Positions 8,866 to 18,451 of a stretch of 64,000 nt of DNA are shown in pieces. The stretch is from Bacteroidales bacterium (GTDB lineage: Bacteria; Bacteroidota; Bacteroidia; Bacteroidales; UBA932): assembly GCA_017437755.1 (NCBI GenBank), contig JAFRXI010000011.1, positions 1 through 64,000 on the forward strand, read 5' to 3'. Position numbers and translations under genes: made by a program. Each line of letters begins with the position of its first letter. The first letter of the stretch is position 1. The notes below the pieces were generated by a model. That model saw only the letters and a list, made by a program, of their open reading frames with translations. It did not search any database and had not been told where the DNA came from.

Positions 8866-9659
8866 TGAAACAGTACCTTGACCTCCTGAGGCATATCCGG
8901 GAAAACGGCGTAATCAAGCACGACCGCACCGGAGTGGGCACGCAGAGCGTGTTCGGATACCAGATGCGCTTCAACCTGGAGGAGGGCTTCCCTCTGCTCA
9001 CCACCAAGAAGGTGCACCTGAAGTCCATAATCTACGAGCTCCTGTGGTTCATAGCCGGCGACACCAACATAAAGTACCTGAAGGACCACGGGGTCTCCAT
9101 CTGGGACGAGTGGGCCGACGAAAACGGCGACCTGGGACCGGTCTACGGCCATCAGTGGCGTTCCTGGCCCGCCCCCGACGGAACCACCATCGACCAGCTT
9201 TCCAACGTGATCGAGACCATCAGGCGCAACCCCGACAGCCGCAGGATGATAGTCTCGGCATGGAACGTGGCCGAGGTGGGGAAAATGGCCCTTCCGCCAT
9301 GCCATACCATGTTCCAGTTCTACGTGGCTGGCGGAAAGCTTTCCTGCCAGCTCTACCAGCGGAGCGCCGACACCTTCCTGGGCGTCCCGTTCAACATAGC
9401 GTCATACGCCCTCCTTACCATGATGGTGGCCCAGGTGACCGGCCTCAAGCCCGGGGAGTTCATCCACACCACGGGCGACACGCACATCTACCTGAACCAT
9501 TTCAATCAGGTTGAGGAGCAGCTTTCACGCGAGCCCCGTCAGCTTCCGGTGATGAAGCTGAACCCGGACGTGAAGGATATTTTTGATTTCAAGTACGAAG
9601 ATTTCACCCTTGAGGGCTACGACCCCTGGCCGGCCATCAAGGCTCCGGTAGCCGTTTAG
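8865..9659 (+). CDS. thyA: Thymidylate synthase
   Basis: The 264-aa product makes dTMP from dUMP with methylene-tetrahydrofolate. Length is that of the classical ThyA. Visible signature segments: [13 protein letters not shown] near residue 19, the [14 protein letters not shown] region near 55, [13 protein letters not shown] near 90, [12 protein letters not shown] with the nucleophilic Cys near 146, and [20 protein letters not shown] near 165. It is joined by TAATG to galM and is followed 4 bp later by dihydrofolate reductase, which recycles the folate product, so the pair is a functional unit. Confidence 0.97.
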   Translation: MKQYLDLLRHIRENGVIKHDRTGVGTQSVFGYQMRFNLEEGFPLLTTKKVHLKSIIYELLWFIAGDTNIKYLKDHGVSIWDEWADENGDLGPVYGHQWRSWPAPDGTTIDQLSNVIETIRRNPDSRRMIVSAWNVAEVGKMALPPCHTMFQFYVAGGKLSCQLYQRSADTFLGVPFNIASYALLTMMVAQVTGLKPGEFIHTTGDTHIYLNHFNQVEEQLSREPRQLPVMKLNPDVKDIFDFKYEDFTLEGYDPWPAIKAPVAV

Positions 9660-9663
9660 AGAT

Positions 9664-10182
9664 ATGGAAAAAGCGATCATTGTGGCAATCGCCGACAATT
9701 ATGCCATCGGCAGGGCAAACGCCCTGCTCTGGCACCTTTCCGACGACCTGAAGTATTTCAAGAAGGTGACGTCGGGCTATCCCGTGCTCATGGGATACAT
9801 GACCTACAAGTCCATCGGCCGTCCGCTTCCGGGCCGCCACAACATCGTCTCCACGTGGTATCCGTTTGACGCCCCGGAGGAACTAGATGTGGTATTCAGC
9901 CTGGAAGAGGGCTTCAGCCATGCCCGGAAGTATTTCAACGACAACGGGATACGTGAGTCGGAGAGGAAGGTGTTCGTCATGGGCGGCGGCGAGACCTACC
10001 GCCAGGCCCTGCCCACCGCCGACACCCTCTACATCACCCATGTCCATACGGAAGTGGAGGATGCCGACACCTTCTTCCCCCGGATCGACCCCTTGATCTG
10101 GAAGGAGGTTTCCCGCAGCGAGACCCTTCAGGATGCAGCCTCGGGACTTACCTACGAGTTCACTGTGTACAAAAGACGGTAA
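9664..10182 (+). CDS. folA: Dihydrofolate reductase
   Basis: The 172-aa product reduces the dihydrofolate made by thymidylate synthase. Motifs are the N-terminal IVAIADNYAIGRANALLWHLSDDLKYF (substrate-site Trp and Asp), VLMGYMTYKSIGRPLPGR (NADPH-binding turn) and VMGGGETYRQALP. ADTLYITHVHTEVEDADTFFP is the usual C-terminal sheet. It lies 4 bp after thyA and 6 bp before the SNF transporter. Confidence 0.96.
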   Translation: MEKAIIVAIADNYAIGRANALLWHLSDDLKYFKKVTSGYPVLMGYMTYKSIGRPLPGRHNIVSTWYPFDAPEELDVVFSLEEGFSHARKYFNDNGIRESERKVFVMGGGETYRQALPTADTLYITHVHTEVEDADTFFPRIDPLIWKEVSRSETLQDAASGLTYEFTVYKRR

Positions 10183-10188
10183 TCAACC

Positions 10189-11511
10189 GTGGAAAGGGAG
10201 CATTTCGGCAGCAGGATGGCCGTGGTGATGGCCATGGCGGGCTCGGCCATCGGGCTCGGCAACATCTGGCGTTTCCCGTATATAGTGGGGGAATACGGCG
10301 GTGCGGCGTTCATCCTGGTGTATATCCTGGCCGGAATAGTCCTGTCGCTACCGATCTTCTTCAGCGAGGCCATAATCGGCCGCAGCAGCCGGAGCAATCC
10401 CTTCGGGGCGATGGCGGCGCTGGCCCCGGATTCGGGGTGGAAGTGGCTGGGGCTCATTACCGTGATCTCGCCGCTGATGGTGCTGTCGTATTACAGCGTC
10501 GTGGGCGGATGGTCTGTTGAATATCTGATAAAGTCCGTGGCGCTGCAGTTCACACATTCCGCCCCGGAGGAGATCCCGTCGTTTTTCGACACGTTCATCG
10601 ATACAAAATGGCAGCCCCTTGTGATGCACCTGGTTTTCCTGGCGATGGTTGCCGGAATCGTCCTTGGCGGCGTCAAGAAGGGGATCGAGAAGTTTTCCAA
10701 GATCACCATGCCCATACTGTTCGTGCTCATCCTTTTGATAGTGGTGTTCTCCGTGATGCTTCCCGGGTCGGGCGAGGGCGTGAAATACCTGGTAAAGCCT
10801 GATTTCTCGCGACTTACGGGGCGGGGGGTCATCGCTGCCGTAGGGCAGAGTTTCTATTCCCTGTCGCTCGGCGTGGGAGCGGTGCTCACGTATTATTCCT
10901 ATGTGAAGCGCAGTGAGGACATTGTAGTGTCCGGGGTTACGACGGCGGTTTTCGACCTTGTGTTCGCACTTCTGGCCGGATTTGCGGTGATGCCGGCGGT
11001 CTTCGCCTGCGGAATCGAGCCCGATGCCGGACCGGGGCTCGTATTCAAGACCCTTCCGTTCATCTTCAACAAGATGGGCGCAGAATCGGCATGGGTAAGT
11101 GCCTTTGTATCAATTGTTTTCTTCCTGGCGATACTGGTTGCGGCCCTCACCTCGGCCATATCCATGATGGAGGTCGGCGTGGCCTATCTTTCGGAAGAGA
11201 AGAACATGTCCAGGAAAGCTGCGACCTCCATTATTTTCGGATTCTGCCTGGTGGTCGGGGCAGTGTGCTCGCTCAGCAGCGGGGTGTTCAATTTCTTCGA
11301 TCATCTGTGTTCCGACTTCCTGATGATTTTCGGCGGATTGCTGTTCGCCCTTTTCGTGGGATGGAAACTGTCGCCGTCCATCGCCCGGGCAGAGCTCACC
11401 AACGACGGCTCGCTGCGTTTCAACAGTTTCTGTTTCAAGGGGATATGGTTCCTTATCCGCTATGTGGCGCCTATCGGAGTCATAGCCATTTTCGTGGCGT
11501 CGTTCTTCTAG
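10189..11511 (+). CDS. Sodium-dependent SNF-family transporter
   Basis: The 440-aa product is an inner-membrane symporter of the neurotransmitter:sodium symporter family (LeuT fold), usually carrying amino acids. The start is a GTG (VEREHFGSR) six bases after folA. The N-terminal motif HFGSRMAVVMAMAGSAIGLGNIWRFPY, split here into shorter quotes such as GSAIGLGNIWRFPY, is the family signature forming the sodium and substrate sites. About eleven hydrophobic segments follow, typical of bacterial members that lack TM12. Substrate cannot be assigned. The gene is the last of the run and converges with mutS across repeat E2. Confidence 0.9.
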   Translation: MEREHFGSRMAVVMAMAGSAIGLGNIWRFPYIVGEYGGAAFILVYILAGIVLSLPIFFSEAIIGRSSRSNPFGAMAALAPDSGWKWLGLITVISPLMVLSYYSVVGGWSVEYLIKSVALQFTHSAPEEIPSFFDTFIDTKWQPLVMHLVFLAMVAGIVLGGVKKGIEKFSKITMPILFVLILLIVVFSVMLPGSGEGVKYLVKPDFSRLTGRGVIAAVGQSFYSLSLGVGAVLTYYSYVKRSEDIVVSGVTTAVFDLVFALLAGFAVMPAVFACGIEPDAGPGLVFKTLPFIFNKMGAESAWVSAFVSIVFFLAILVAALTSAISMMEVGVAYLSEEKNMSRKAATSIIFGFCLVVGAVCSLSSGVFNFFDHLCSDFLMIFGGLLFALFVGWKLSPSIARAELTNDGSLRFNSFCFKGIWFLIRYVAPIGVIAIFVASFF

Positions 11512-11518
11512 GCAAGTA

Positions 11519-11743
11519 AATAATAACCTGTCTCTGTTCTCAGACTACGGCCTTCGGCCTATCCCTCAAGTTCAAGATGGGGCTCCGCCCCAAACCCCTG
11601 CGGCTCCTTGCTCCCGTATTTTGCCGTCGCAAAATACCCGCATCGCCGACCGGTCTGAGGACCGGTTTCTAAGCGGCCCACCGGGCCCCTCCCTCTAACG
11701 CAGCGAGGGTGCTGACGGTCTTCGAACAGAGCAGGTTATTATT
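11519..11743 (-). repeat. Structured intergenic repeat E, copy 2 (longest)
   Basis: The outer stem pairs 11519-11530 (aataataacctg) with 11732-11743 and continues with ctctgttc (11532-11539) / gaacagag (11724-11731), a 20-bp stem with one bulge. Read on the minus strand it starts exactly at the mutS stop codon. The conserved inner stem is ccctc (11691-11695) / gaggg (11705-11709). Extra hairpins fill the interior, among them gtattttgc-cgtc-gcaaaatac, ggggc-tcc-gcccc and two accggt arms. It lies between convergent genes and could serve as a bidirectional terminator. Confidence 0.75.
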
Positions 11744-14378
11744 ACAGCCCCAGTTCTGCCTTCATGGCGCGGAGCAGGTCAAAGGCCTGCAGGGGCGTCA
11801 TGTTGTTGAGGTCGGTGCCTTTGAGACGGTCGCGGAGCGATTCTAGGAGGGGGTCGTCCAGCTGGAACAGCGAAAGCTGGAGGCTTCCGTCGCCCTGTAC
11901 CCTGCCTTCCCTGGTGTTGTGCGGTTTTACGGGCTTTGCCGCGGCAATTGAAAGCTTCTCGGCCTCCTCGCCGCTTTCCAGGCGCCTGAGGGTCTTTTCC
12001 GCGCTTTCAAGCACTTCCTTCGGCATGCCGGCCATGCGGGCCACGTGGATGCCAAAGCTGTGCGCCGTTCCGCCTTCCTTCATTTGGCGCAGGAAGATGA
12101 CTTCCTTTCCCACCTCCTTCACGGCGATATGGAAGTTCTTGACCCTGGGGTAGATACCTTCCAGGTCGTTGAGCTCGTGGTAGTGGGTTGCAAAGAGGGT
12201 CTTGGCGCCCTTCCCGTACTCGTGAAGGTACTCCACTATCGCCCTTGCGATGGACATTCCGTCAAAGGTGGACGTTCCCCGGCCTATCTCGTCCAGGAGG
12301 ACCAGCGACCTGGCGGAGAGGTTGTGGAGGATCATGGAGGTTTCCAGCATTTCCACCATGAAGGTGGATTCGCCGCGGGAAATGTTGTCCGACGCGCCCA
12401 CGCGGGTGAAGATCTTGTCGAACCAGCCGATGCGGGCGCTTTCCGCCGGGACGAACGATCCGGTCTGGGCCAGCAGCACGATCAGGGCGGTCTGCCGCAG
12501 CAGGGCCGATTTACCGGCCATGTTGGGGCCGGTGAGGATGATTATCTGCTGCTCCTGACTGTCCAGATGGATGTCGTTGGGGACGTATGCCTCGCCTTGC
12601 GGCATCAGGGTCTCAATCACCGGATGGCGGCCTGCCTTTATGTCAAGGCTTAGGGAATCAGTCATTTCCGGGCGGCAGTAGCCCCTGTCCGCCGCCTGCT
12701 CGGCAAAGCCGGCAAGGACGTCTATAACGGCGAGTATCCGGCTGTTCCCCTGGATCTGGGGGATATGCTCCTGGATAAGGGCTATCAGTTCTCCGAAAAT
12801 CCTGGCTTCCAGGATGGCCATCTGTTCTTCCGCGGTCAGGATCTTCTGCTCGTATTCCTTGAGTTCTTCGGTAATGTATCTCTCGGCATTGACCAGGGTC
12901 TGCTTCCTGACCCATTCGGGGGGAACCATGTCCTTGAATGTGTTCCGGACCTCCAGGTAGTAGCCGAAAACGTTGTTGAAGCCTATTTTAAGCGAGGATA
13001 TGCCGGTGCGTTCCGCCTCCGCCTGCTGCATTTTGAGGAGATAGTCGCGGCCTCCGGACCGGATGTCGCGGAGTTCGTCCAGCTCGGCGTTCACCCCCCT
13101 GGCGATTACCGGGCCCTTCCCGAGCGCAGCCGCAGGTTCGCTGTCCATTGTGGAAAGTATGGAGGAAAGGAGGTCGTCGACCGAGGCCATGGGCTGAAGC
13201 TTTCCGTCCAGGGCCGGGCAGTCTTTCCCGGAGCAGGCCGCCTTTATCGGGGCCATCTGGGAGAGCCCCCTTGCCAGCTGCATGATCTCCCTGGGGAAGG
13301 CTTTGCCGGAAGCCACGCGACCGAGGATACGGTCCAGGTCACCCACTTTGGAAAGGGAGTCCCGTACCTCCTGGCGGACGTCGGGTTTGTCCAGGAAAAA
13401 CTGCACGCAGTCCTGCCTGGAGCCGATTTCCGCAATATCCACCACGGGCATCGCAAGCCACTGTCGGAGGAGCCTGGCTCCCATGGGGGAGGCGCTCCGG
13501 TCGATTGTCTGTACCAGGGATACTCCGTCCTGGGAGGCGCTCTGGAAAACCTCGAGGTTCCGGAATGTGAATTTGTCCATCCACACAAACCGGCTTTCGT
13601 CTATCCTGGAGATGGAGCAGATGTTCTTGAGGCCGGTGTGGCGCGTCTGCTCGAGGTAGGCTATGATGGCGCCCGCGGCGCACACGCCAAGGGGCATCCC
13701 GTCAACGGCAAAACCCTTGAGGGAATCCACACCCAGCTGCCTCTGGAGTTTTTCCACGGAGGATTCCCATACAAAGGCCCATTCGTCCATAGGGGTGAAG
13801 AAATAGTCTCCAAGACGCTCCCGGACGCCTTTTTCGTAGTCCCTGCGGAGAAGGATTTCCTTGGGGGAAAGGGTTGAGAGCAGGGTTCCGATATAGTCGA
13901 GGGTGCCCTGCGCCACCTTGAACTCGCCGGTTGAAACATCCAGGAAGGCCGCCCCGCAGGAGTTCTTTTCAAACGCGAGGGCCCCGAGGAAATTATTCTC
14001 GCGGGTTTCCAGCATCTGCTCCCCGAAGGCGATTCCCGGTGTGACCAGTTCGGTCACGCCCCTCTTTACCAGCTTTTTTGCAAAGCGCGGGTCTTCCAGC
14101 TGGTCGCATACCGCCACCTTGAAACCGGCCCTTACCAGCTTTGTAAGGTAGTTTTCGATGGCATGGTGCGGGAAGCCGGCCATGGCGATGTATCCCTTGT
14201 CGCCGTTGGATTTACGGGTAAGGACGAGGCCCAGCACCCGCGATGCGGTCTCTGCGTCGGAGGAATATGTTTCGTAGAAGTCGCCCACGCGGTACAGCAG
14301 CAGGGCCTCGGGGTACTGTGCCTTGACCTCGAAGAACTGCCTGATCAGCGGGGTATCTTCCGGAATTTTCTCTTTCAT
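11742..14378 (-). CDS. mutS: DNA mismatch repair ATPase MutS
   Basis: The 878-aa product recognises mismatches and recruits MutL. Domain I has the mismatch-reading GDFYET motif near residue 32. The C-terminal ABC ATPase has Walker A (TGPNMAGKSALLRQ, about 616-629), the signature region (GRGTSTFDGMS) and Walker B (LVLLDEIGRGTS, about 690), then the conserved TLFATHYHEL switch. Length is normal for MutS1. The C-terminal tail ends in a helical segment (LQAFDLLRAMKAELGL) used for dimerisation. It is divergent from the glycosyltransferase gene, with back-to-back promoter boxes in a 56-bp gap, and its stop codon abuts repeat E2. Confidence 0.97.
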   Translation of the reverse strand: MKEKIPEDTPLIRQFFEVKAQYPEALLLYRVGDFYETYSSDAETASRVLGLVLTRKSNGDKGYIAMAGFPHHAIENYLTKLVRAGFKVAVCDQLEDPRFAKKLVKRGVTELVTPGIAFGEQMLETRENNFLGALAFEKNSCGAAFLDVSTGEFKVAQGTLDYIGTLLSTLSPKEILLRRDYEKGVRERLGDYFFTPMDEWAFVWESSVEKLQRQLGVDSLKGFAVDGMPLGVCAAGAIIAYLEQTRHTGLKNICSISRIDESRFVWMDKFTFRNLEVFQSASQDGVSLVQTIDRSASPMGARLLRQWLAMPVVDIAEIGSRQDCVQFFLDKPDVRQEVRDSLSKVGDLDRILGRVASGKAFPREIMQLARGLSQMAPIKAACSGKDCPALDGKLQPMASVDDLLSSILSTMDSEPAAALGKGPVIARGVNAELDELRDIRSGGRDYLLKMQQAEAERTGISSLKIGFNNVFGYYLEVRNTFKDMVPPEWVRKQTLVNAERYITEELKEYEQKILTAEEQMAILEARIFGELIALIQEHIPQIQGNSRILAVIDVLAGFAEQAADRGYCRPEMTDSLSLDIKAGRHPVIETLMPQGEAYVPNDIHLDSQEQQIIILTGPNMAGKSALLRQTALIVLLAQTGSFVPAESARIGWFDKIFTRVGASDNISRGESTFMVEMLETSMILHNLSARSLVLLDEIGRGTSTFDGMSIARAIVEYLHEYGKGAKTLFATHYHELNDLEGIYPRVKNFHIAVKEVGKEVIFLRQMKEGGTAHSFGIHVARMAGMPKEVLESAEKTLRRLESGEEAEKLSIAAAKPVKPHNTREGRVQGDGSLQLSLFQLDDPLLESLRDRLKGTDLNNMTPLQAFDLLRAMKAELGL

Positions 14379-14412
14379 CTGCTTTCACCAGGTCCGTTAT
14401 GGACCAATTATA

Positions 14413-14430
14413 CAAAAATAACTATTTTTG
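14413..14430. promoter_or_regulatory. Back-to-back -7 boxes for mutS and the divergent glycosyltransferase
   Basis: caaaaata (14413-14420; TATTTTTG on the minus strand) and TATTTTTG (14423-14430) form an 8-bp inverted repeat with a 2-bp centre. Both match TAnnTTTG. The minus-strand box lies 34 bp ahead of mutS, the plus-strand box 4 bp ahead of the glycosyltransferase ATG. I find no TTG at the -33 spacing on either side. Confidence 0.55.
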
Positions 14431-14434
14431 TGGA

Positions 14435-15730
14435 ATGAAGCGCGTTTTGATTATCACTTATTATTGGCCGCCGTCCGGGGGGAGCGGGGTGCAAAGGTGG
14501 GTGAAGTTTGCAAAGTACCTGCCTTCCGAGGGCTGGCAGCCGGTAATCTATACTCCTGAAAATCCGGATCTTACGGCCGTTGATAAGACCCTCGGGGCGG
14601 AGATTCCGCCGGAGGCGGAGGTCATCCGCCGTCCCATAAACGAGCCATATAAGTATTACCGCCGGCTGGTCGGACGGAAGGACGATACGGAAAAGACTGT
14701 CACGCCCATAAGCAGCGGGAAAAAGACCCTGATGCAGAAGATATCGCTCTTTGTAAGGGGCAACTGCTTTGTGCCGGACCCGAGGGTCTGGTGGGTCCGC
14801 CCGTCGGTACGGTTCCTCAAAAATTACCTTAAGGAGCACCCCGTGGACGCAATCATCACCACGGGTCCGCCCCAGTCCATGCATCTTATCGGCGAAAAGC
14901 TGCACAAGGCCACCGGGATTCCGTGGATTCCGGATTTCCGCGACCCATGGACAAGGATGTATTATCTGAAGCATCTTCCGCTTACCGGGCCGGTCTGGAA
15001 AAAGCATCTCCGGATGGAGCAGGGCGTGCTTGACAATGCCACCAGGGTGCTTACCGTGACGCCCTTTGTACAGGAGGACTATGCCAAAAGGACCGCCACC
15101 CCGGTGGAGATGATAACCAACGGCTATGACGATGTGGATTTTGGCGGCGGGGCCGGGCCTGACGGCTTTTTCAACATAACCCATACCGGCCTCTTCGCCG
15201 CCGACGGCAACCCCTTCGGGCTTTGGAAGGTCCTTGGTGAAAAGGCTGCCGCGGACCCGGAATTCGCCTCAAGGTTGAGGCTTCGCCTTGTGGGAAAGGT
15301 TGATACAGAGGTGCTTGCGGCGATTGACGGGGCCGGGCTCTCCGGCAATGTGGTGAAGATCGGATACCTGGACCACCCCGGAGCGGTCAGGGAGCAGAAG
15401 GCCGCCACCATCCTCATACTTCCGCTCCGGAACGACCCGGATTACGCCATCATCCTTCCCGGAAAGCTGTTCGAGTATCTGGCGTCGAGGAGGCCCATCC
15501 TCGGAATCGGCCAGGAAGACGGCGCAATGGCGAGAGTGGTTGAAGATTGCCGGGCAGGAGGGGTTTTTGATTGGGATAACCTTCAGGGAATCAAGGACTT
15601 TGTGGATAAGTCCTGGACGGCTTTCCTCTCTGGCGGCGTCCCCGCCGTTGACGGAAACATAGAACAGTACTCCCGCCGAAACCTTACCAGGCAGCTTGCT
15701 TCGCTGCTGAATGATATTGTAAAACGATAA
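14435..15730 (+). CDS. Glycosyltransferase (GT4-like, GT-B fold)
   Basis: The 431-aa product starts with MKRVLIITYYWPPSGGSGVQRW, the usual N-terminal strand and glycine loop of GT4-type enzymes in Bacteroidota (quoted part: YYWPPSGGSGVQ). DAIITTGPPQSMHLIGEKL, DFRDPWTRM and a C-terminal nucleotide-sugar region with LPGKLFEYLASRRPILGIG (the Glu for sugar-nucleotide binding) support this. Acceptor and donor sugars are unknown. An upstream in-frame ATG at 14399 is rejected because it overlaps the promoter box. A TATTTTTG box ends only 4 bp before the ATG, suggesting a leaderless or nearly leaderless mRNA. The YfhO-like gene follows after 1 bp and probably acts in the same surface-glycan pathway. 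Confidence 0.85.
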   Translation: MKRVLIITYYWPPSGGSGVQRWVKFAKYLPSEGWQPVIYTPENPDLTAVDKTLGAEIPPEAEVIRRPINEPYKYYRRLVGRKDDTEKTVTPISSGKKTLMQKISLFVRGNCFVPDPRVWWVRPSVRFLKNYLKEHPVDAIITTGPPQSMHLIGEKLHKATGIPWIPDFRDPWTRMYYLKHLPLTGPVWKKHLRMEQGVLDNATRVLTVTPFVQEDYAKRTATPVEMITNGYDDVDFGGGAGPDGFFNITHTGLFAADGNPFGLWKVLGEKAAADPEFASRLRLRLVGKVDTEVLAAIDGAGLSGNVVKIGYLDHPGAVREQKAATILILPLRNDPDYAIILPGKLFEYLASRRPILGIGQEDGAMARVVEDCRAGGVFDWDNLQGIKDFVDKSWTAFLSGGVPAVDGNIEQYSRRNLTRQLASLLNDIVKR

Positions 15731-15731
15731 T

Positions 15732-18332
15732 ATGGACAAGAAGGCTTTGCTGAAAAACATAGGGCTGGTGCTGGGCACGGTGCTTTTTCTGCTGGTGCTC
15801 TCGTATGCGACGGTGCCGCAGGTGCTTCAGGGCAGGATAGTTAACCAGAGCGACATCTCCGGTTACGTTGGGATGTCGCACGAGATGAGCGAGTGGAACA
15901 AGGCCCACCCCGACGATCCGGCCCGCTGGACCGACGCCATGTTCGGCGGCATGCCAACCACCAGCATCTCTGCCCCGACCAGGGGCGACTGGACCCAGAA
16001 GATCTACAACTTCCTCCTGCTGGGGAGGCGTCCGGCCACGTATCTCTTCATTGCCCTGCTGGGGTCGTTCCTGCTGATGCTGTCGCTCGGAATAAACTGG
16101 CTTGTAGCGATTTGCGGCGCTATCGCCGCGGCGTTCTGCTCATATAACTTCCAGATAATCCAGGTGGGTCACAACACCAAGATGCAAGCCATCGCCTTCC
16201 TTCCCTGGGTGCTTGCGGCGCTGGTCTACACCTACCGGAAAGCGATACAGGGGCGGTCTGAAGCGACCATTGCCCGGAGGCTTCCCGGCATGCTCATCGG
16301 GGCGGCGCTCTTTGGCCTGGCCCTCAGCTTGCAGATAAAGGCCAACCACCAGCAGATAACATATTATCTGGCGTTTATGGTGCTCATTTACGCGCTGGTG
16401 GTGTTCATCCACGTGATTGCCAGGCAGAAGGAGGCCATGGGGCGGTTCTTCGTGGCGTCGGCCCTGCTGCTGGTGCTGGGAGGTGCCGGGATTGCCACCA
16501 ACGTGAACAAGCTGCTTCCGCTGTACAAATACACCCCCCATACCATGAGGGGCGGATCGGAGTTGTCGGGCGAAGACGGCAAAAAGACCGGCGGCCTTGA
16601 CCTGGAATACGCCACCGCCTGGTCCTACGGCTGGGAGGAACTTCCCAACCTGATGATTCCCAATTTCAACGGCGGGTCGTCGTCAGGGGCCGTAAATCCG
16701 GAGAAATCGGAAACCGTAAAACTGCTCCGGAAGGCCGGTCAGGGCAATCTCCGCGAGACGGCAAAGCATCTTCCGATGTACTGGGGGCCCCAGCCGTTTA
16801 CCGCGGGGCCGATGTATATGGGCGCAGTGACCGTTTTCCTTTTCGTGCTGGGTCTCTGCCTTTACCGCGGGAAGGAAAAATGGTGGCTGCTGGCCGCCAC
16901 GATACTTGCCGTCCTGATGGCCCTCGGCAATCATTTCATGGGCTTTACCAAGCTGTGTTTCAAGGTGTTGCCCATGTATAACAAGTTCCGGTCGGTGTCC
17001 ATGGCCCTGATTGTGCTGCAGTACTCGCTCCCCATGCTGGGCTTCCTGGTGCTGGACCGGATACTGAAGGAGGAATATTCCCGGAAAGACCTTATGAAAG
17101 GGGCGCTGGTCGCCCTCGGGGTTACCGGAGGATTCAGCCTTCTGTCGCTGCTGTTCCCCGGAATAGCCGGATCCTTTACCGGAGCGGTGGATTCAGGCCA
17201 GCAGGACATCCTGGTGGACGCTTTCATCGCCGACCGGAAAATGCTCTTCCGTCACGATGCCGCCATGGCCCTGATACTCGTGTCGGTTACGTTCCTGCTT
17301 ATTTGGTGGTCCGCTTCTCCAAAGGGGCAAACGGCTCACGCAAAGGCGTTTGCGGGATTTGGAAGGCGATATATGGCGGTGGGGGCGATAGGGATAATCG
17401 TCCTTGTGGACATGCTTGCCGTCGGACGGCGCTACCTGGGCCCCGACGATTTTGTGCTTCCCAAGAAATTTGATTCGCAGTTTACGGAAAGGACCGTGGA
17501 CAAGCTGATAAAGGAGGATACCGATCCTTCCTACAGGGTGCTGGACCTTACGGTCAACGTGTTCAACGATTCGCATCCGAGTTATCACCACAAGAACGTG
17601 GGCGGCTATTCCCCGGCCAAGCTTCAGCGCTACCAGGACCTTATCGACCGGTATCTCACCGGCGAGATCAACAGTCTTTACCGGGCTGCGGGGAAGATCC
17701 GCACCATCGGCGACTTTGAGGCCGCCTTGCCCCCGACACCTGTTCTTAATGCGCTGAATACCAGGTATATAATACTCGGCGCGGAGAATCCTCCGGCAGA
17801 GAATCCAGACGCTTTTGGCCCGGCCTGGTTTGTGGATTCAGTTGCGGTAGCGGCTTCTCCCGAGGAGGAGATCACCATGGTGGGCCAGGTCGACCTGCGG
17901 CATCAGGCCGTAGCAACGGCCGCCGTTGACGCCGCCCCCGGCTCGCCAGAAGACATGATAGAACTTGTCAGCTACACCCCTAACCAGCTGGAATACAGCT
18001 ATTCGGCATCATCCGACCGGGTAGCGGTATTCAGCGAGATTTATTATCCCGACGGCTGGAAGGCCTGGCTCGACGGCGACAGCGGCAAAAGCGTCGAGGT
18101 GTTCTGTGCGGACTGGAATCTCCGCGGAGCGGTGCTTCCGGAAGGGGAGCACACCCTTACGATGCGGTTTGAGCCTGCATCCTACAAGATAGGCGAAAGG
18201 GTGTCCAGGGCTTCGTCCATACTGCTTCTGCTGGTGGTTATCGCGTCGGCCTGCCTGGCGGCGGAGAGTAAACGCATAGGTCCCGGCAGGCCCGTGCCTC
18301 GGAGCGGCGGGCCTGACGGCCGGAAAGCGTAG
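15732..18332 (+). CDS. YfhO-family polytopic membrane protein
   Basis: The 866-aa product has an N-terminal membrane segment, many further membrane helices between residues 95 and 500, and a soluble C-terminal beta-rich domain followed by a final helix (SRASSILLLLVVIASACLAA). The luminal motifs SDISGYVGMSHEMSEW and WTDAMFGGMPTTSISAPTRGDW near residues 38-80 are typical of Bacteroidota YfhO proteins, which resemble GT-C glycosyltransferases. In other bacteria YfhO glycosylates lipoteichoic acid; here the acceptor is unknown. It starts 1 bp after the glycosyltransferase stop, indicating one operon. Confidence 0.85.
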   Translation: MDKKALLKNIGLVLGTVLFLLVLSYATVPQVLQGRIVNQSDISGYVGMSHEMSEWNKAHPDDPARWTDAMFGGMPTTSISAPTRGDWTQKIYNFLLLGRRPATYLFIALLGSFLLMLSLGINWLVAICGAIAAAFCSYNFQIIQVGHNTKMQAIAFLPWVLAALVYTYRKAIQGRSEATIARRLPGMLIGAALFGLALSLQIKANHQQITYYLAFMVLIYALVVFIHVIARQKEAMGRFFVASALLLVLGGAGIATNVNKLLPLYKYTPHTMRGGSELSGEDGKKTGGLDLEYATAWSYGWEELPNLMIPNFNGGSSSGAVNPEKSETVKLLRKAGQGNLRETAKHLPMYWGPQPFTAGPMYMGAVTVFLFVLGLCLYRGKEKWWLLAATILAVLMALGNHFMGFTKLCFKVLPMYNKFRSVSMALIVLQYSLPMLGFLVLDRILKEEYSRKDLMKGALVALGVTGGFSLLSLLFPGIAGSFTGAVDSGQQDILVDAFIADRKMLFRHDAAMALILVSVTFLLIWWSASPKGQTAHAKAFAGFGRRYMAVGAIGIIVLVDMLAVGRRYLGPDDFVLPKKFDSQFTERTVDKLIKEDTDPSYRVLDLTVNVFNDSHPSYHHKNVGGYSPAKLQRYQDLIDRYLTGEINSLYRAAGKIRTIGDFEAALPPTPVLNALNTRYIILGAENPPAENPDAFGPAWFVDSVAVAASPEEEITMVGQVDLRHQAVATAAVDAAPGSPEDMIELVSYTPNQLEYSYSASSDRVAVFSEIYYPDGWKAWLDGDSGKSVEVFCADWNLRGAVLPEGEHTLTMRFEPASYKIGERVSRASSILLLLVVIASACLAAESKRIGPGRPVPRSGGPDGRKA

Positions 18333-18451
18333 TTCCCTACTCTTCGGGGGTGATTTGGAGGACAAACATATTTAAAAGAATGCCCTCAATGTAATAGGAT
18401 GTGCTATTCCAATTGAACGGAATATTGTAGTATTTGCTCTATTTATTACTG

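Noticed and set aside
11519..11743. Repeat E2 as an insertion sequence or tRNA cluster
   Set aside because: There is no transposase frame and no cloverleaf with a T-loop; the inner part is a string of hairpins.
12765..13877. A 370-codon plus-strand frame inside mutS
   Set aside because: Antisense shadow of mutS, whose motifs and length are unmistakable; no ribosome-binding site or recognisable protein.
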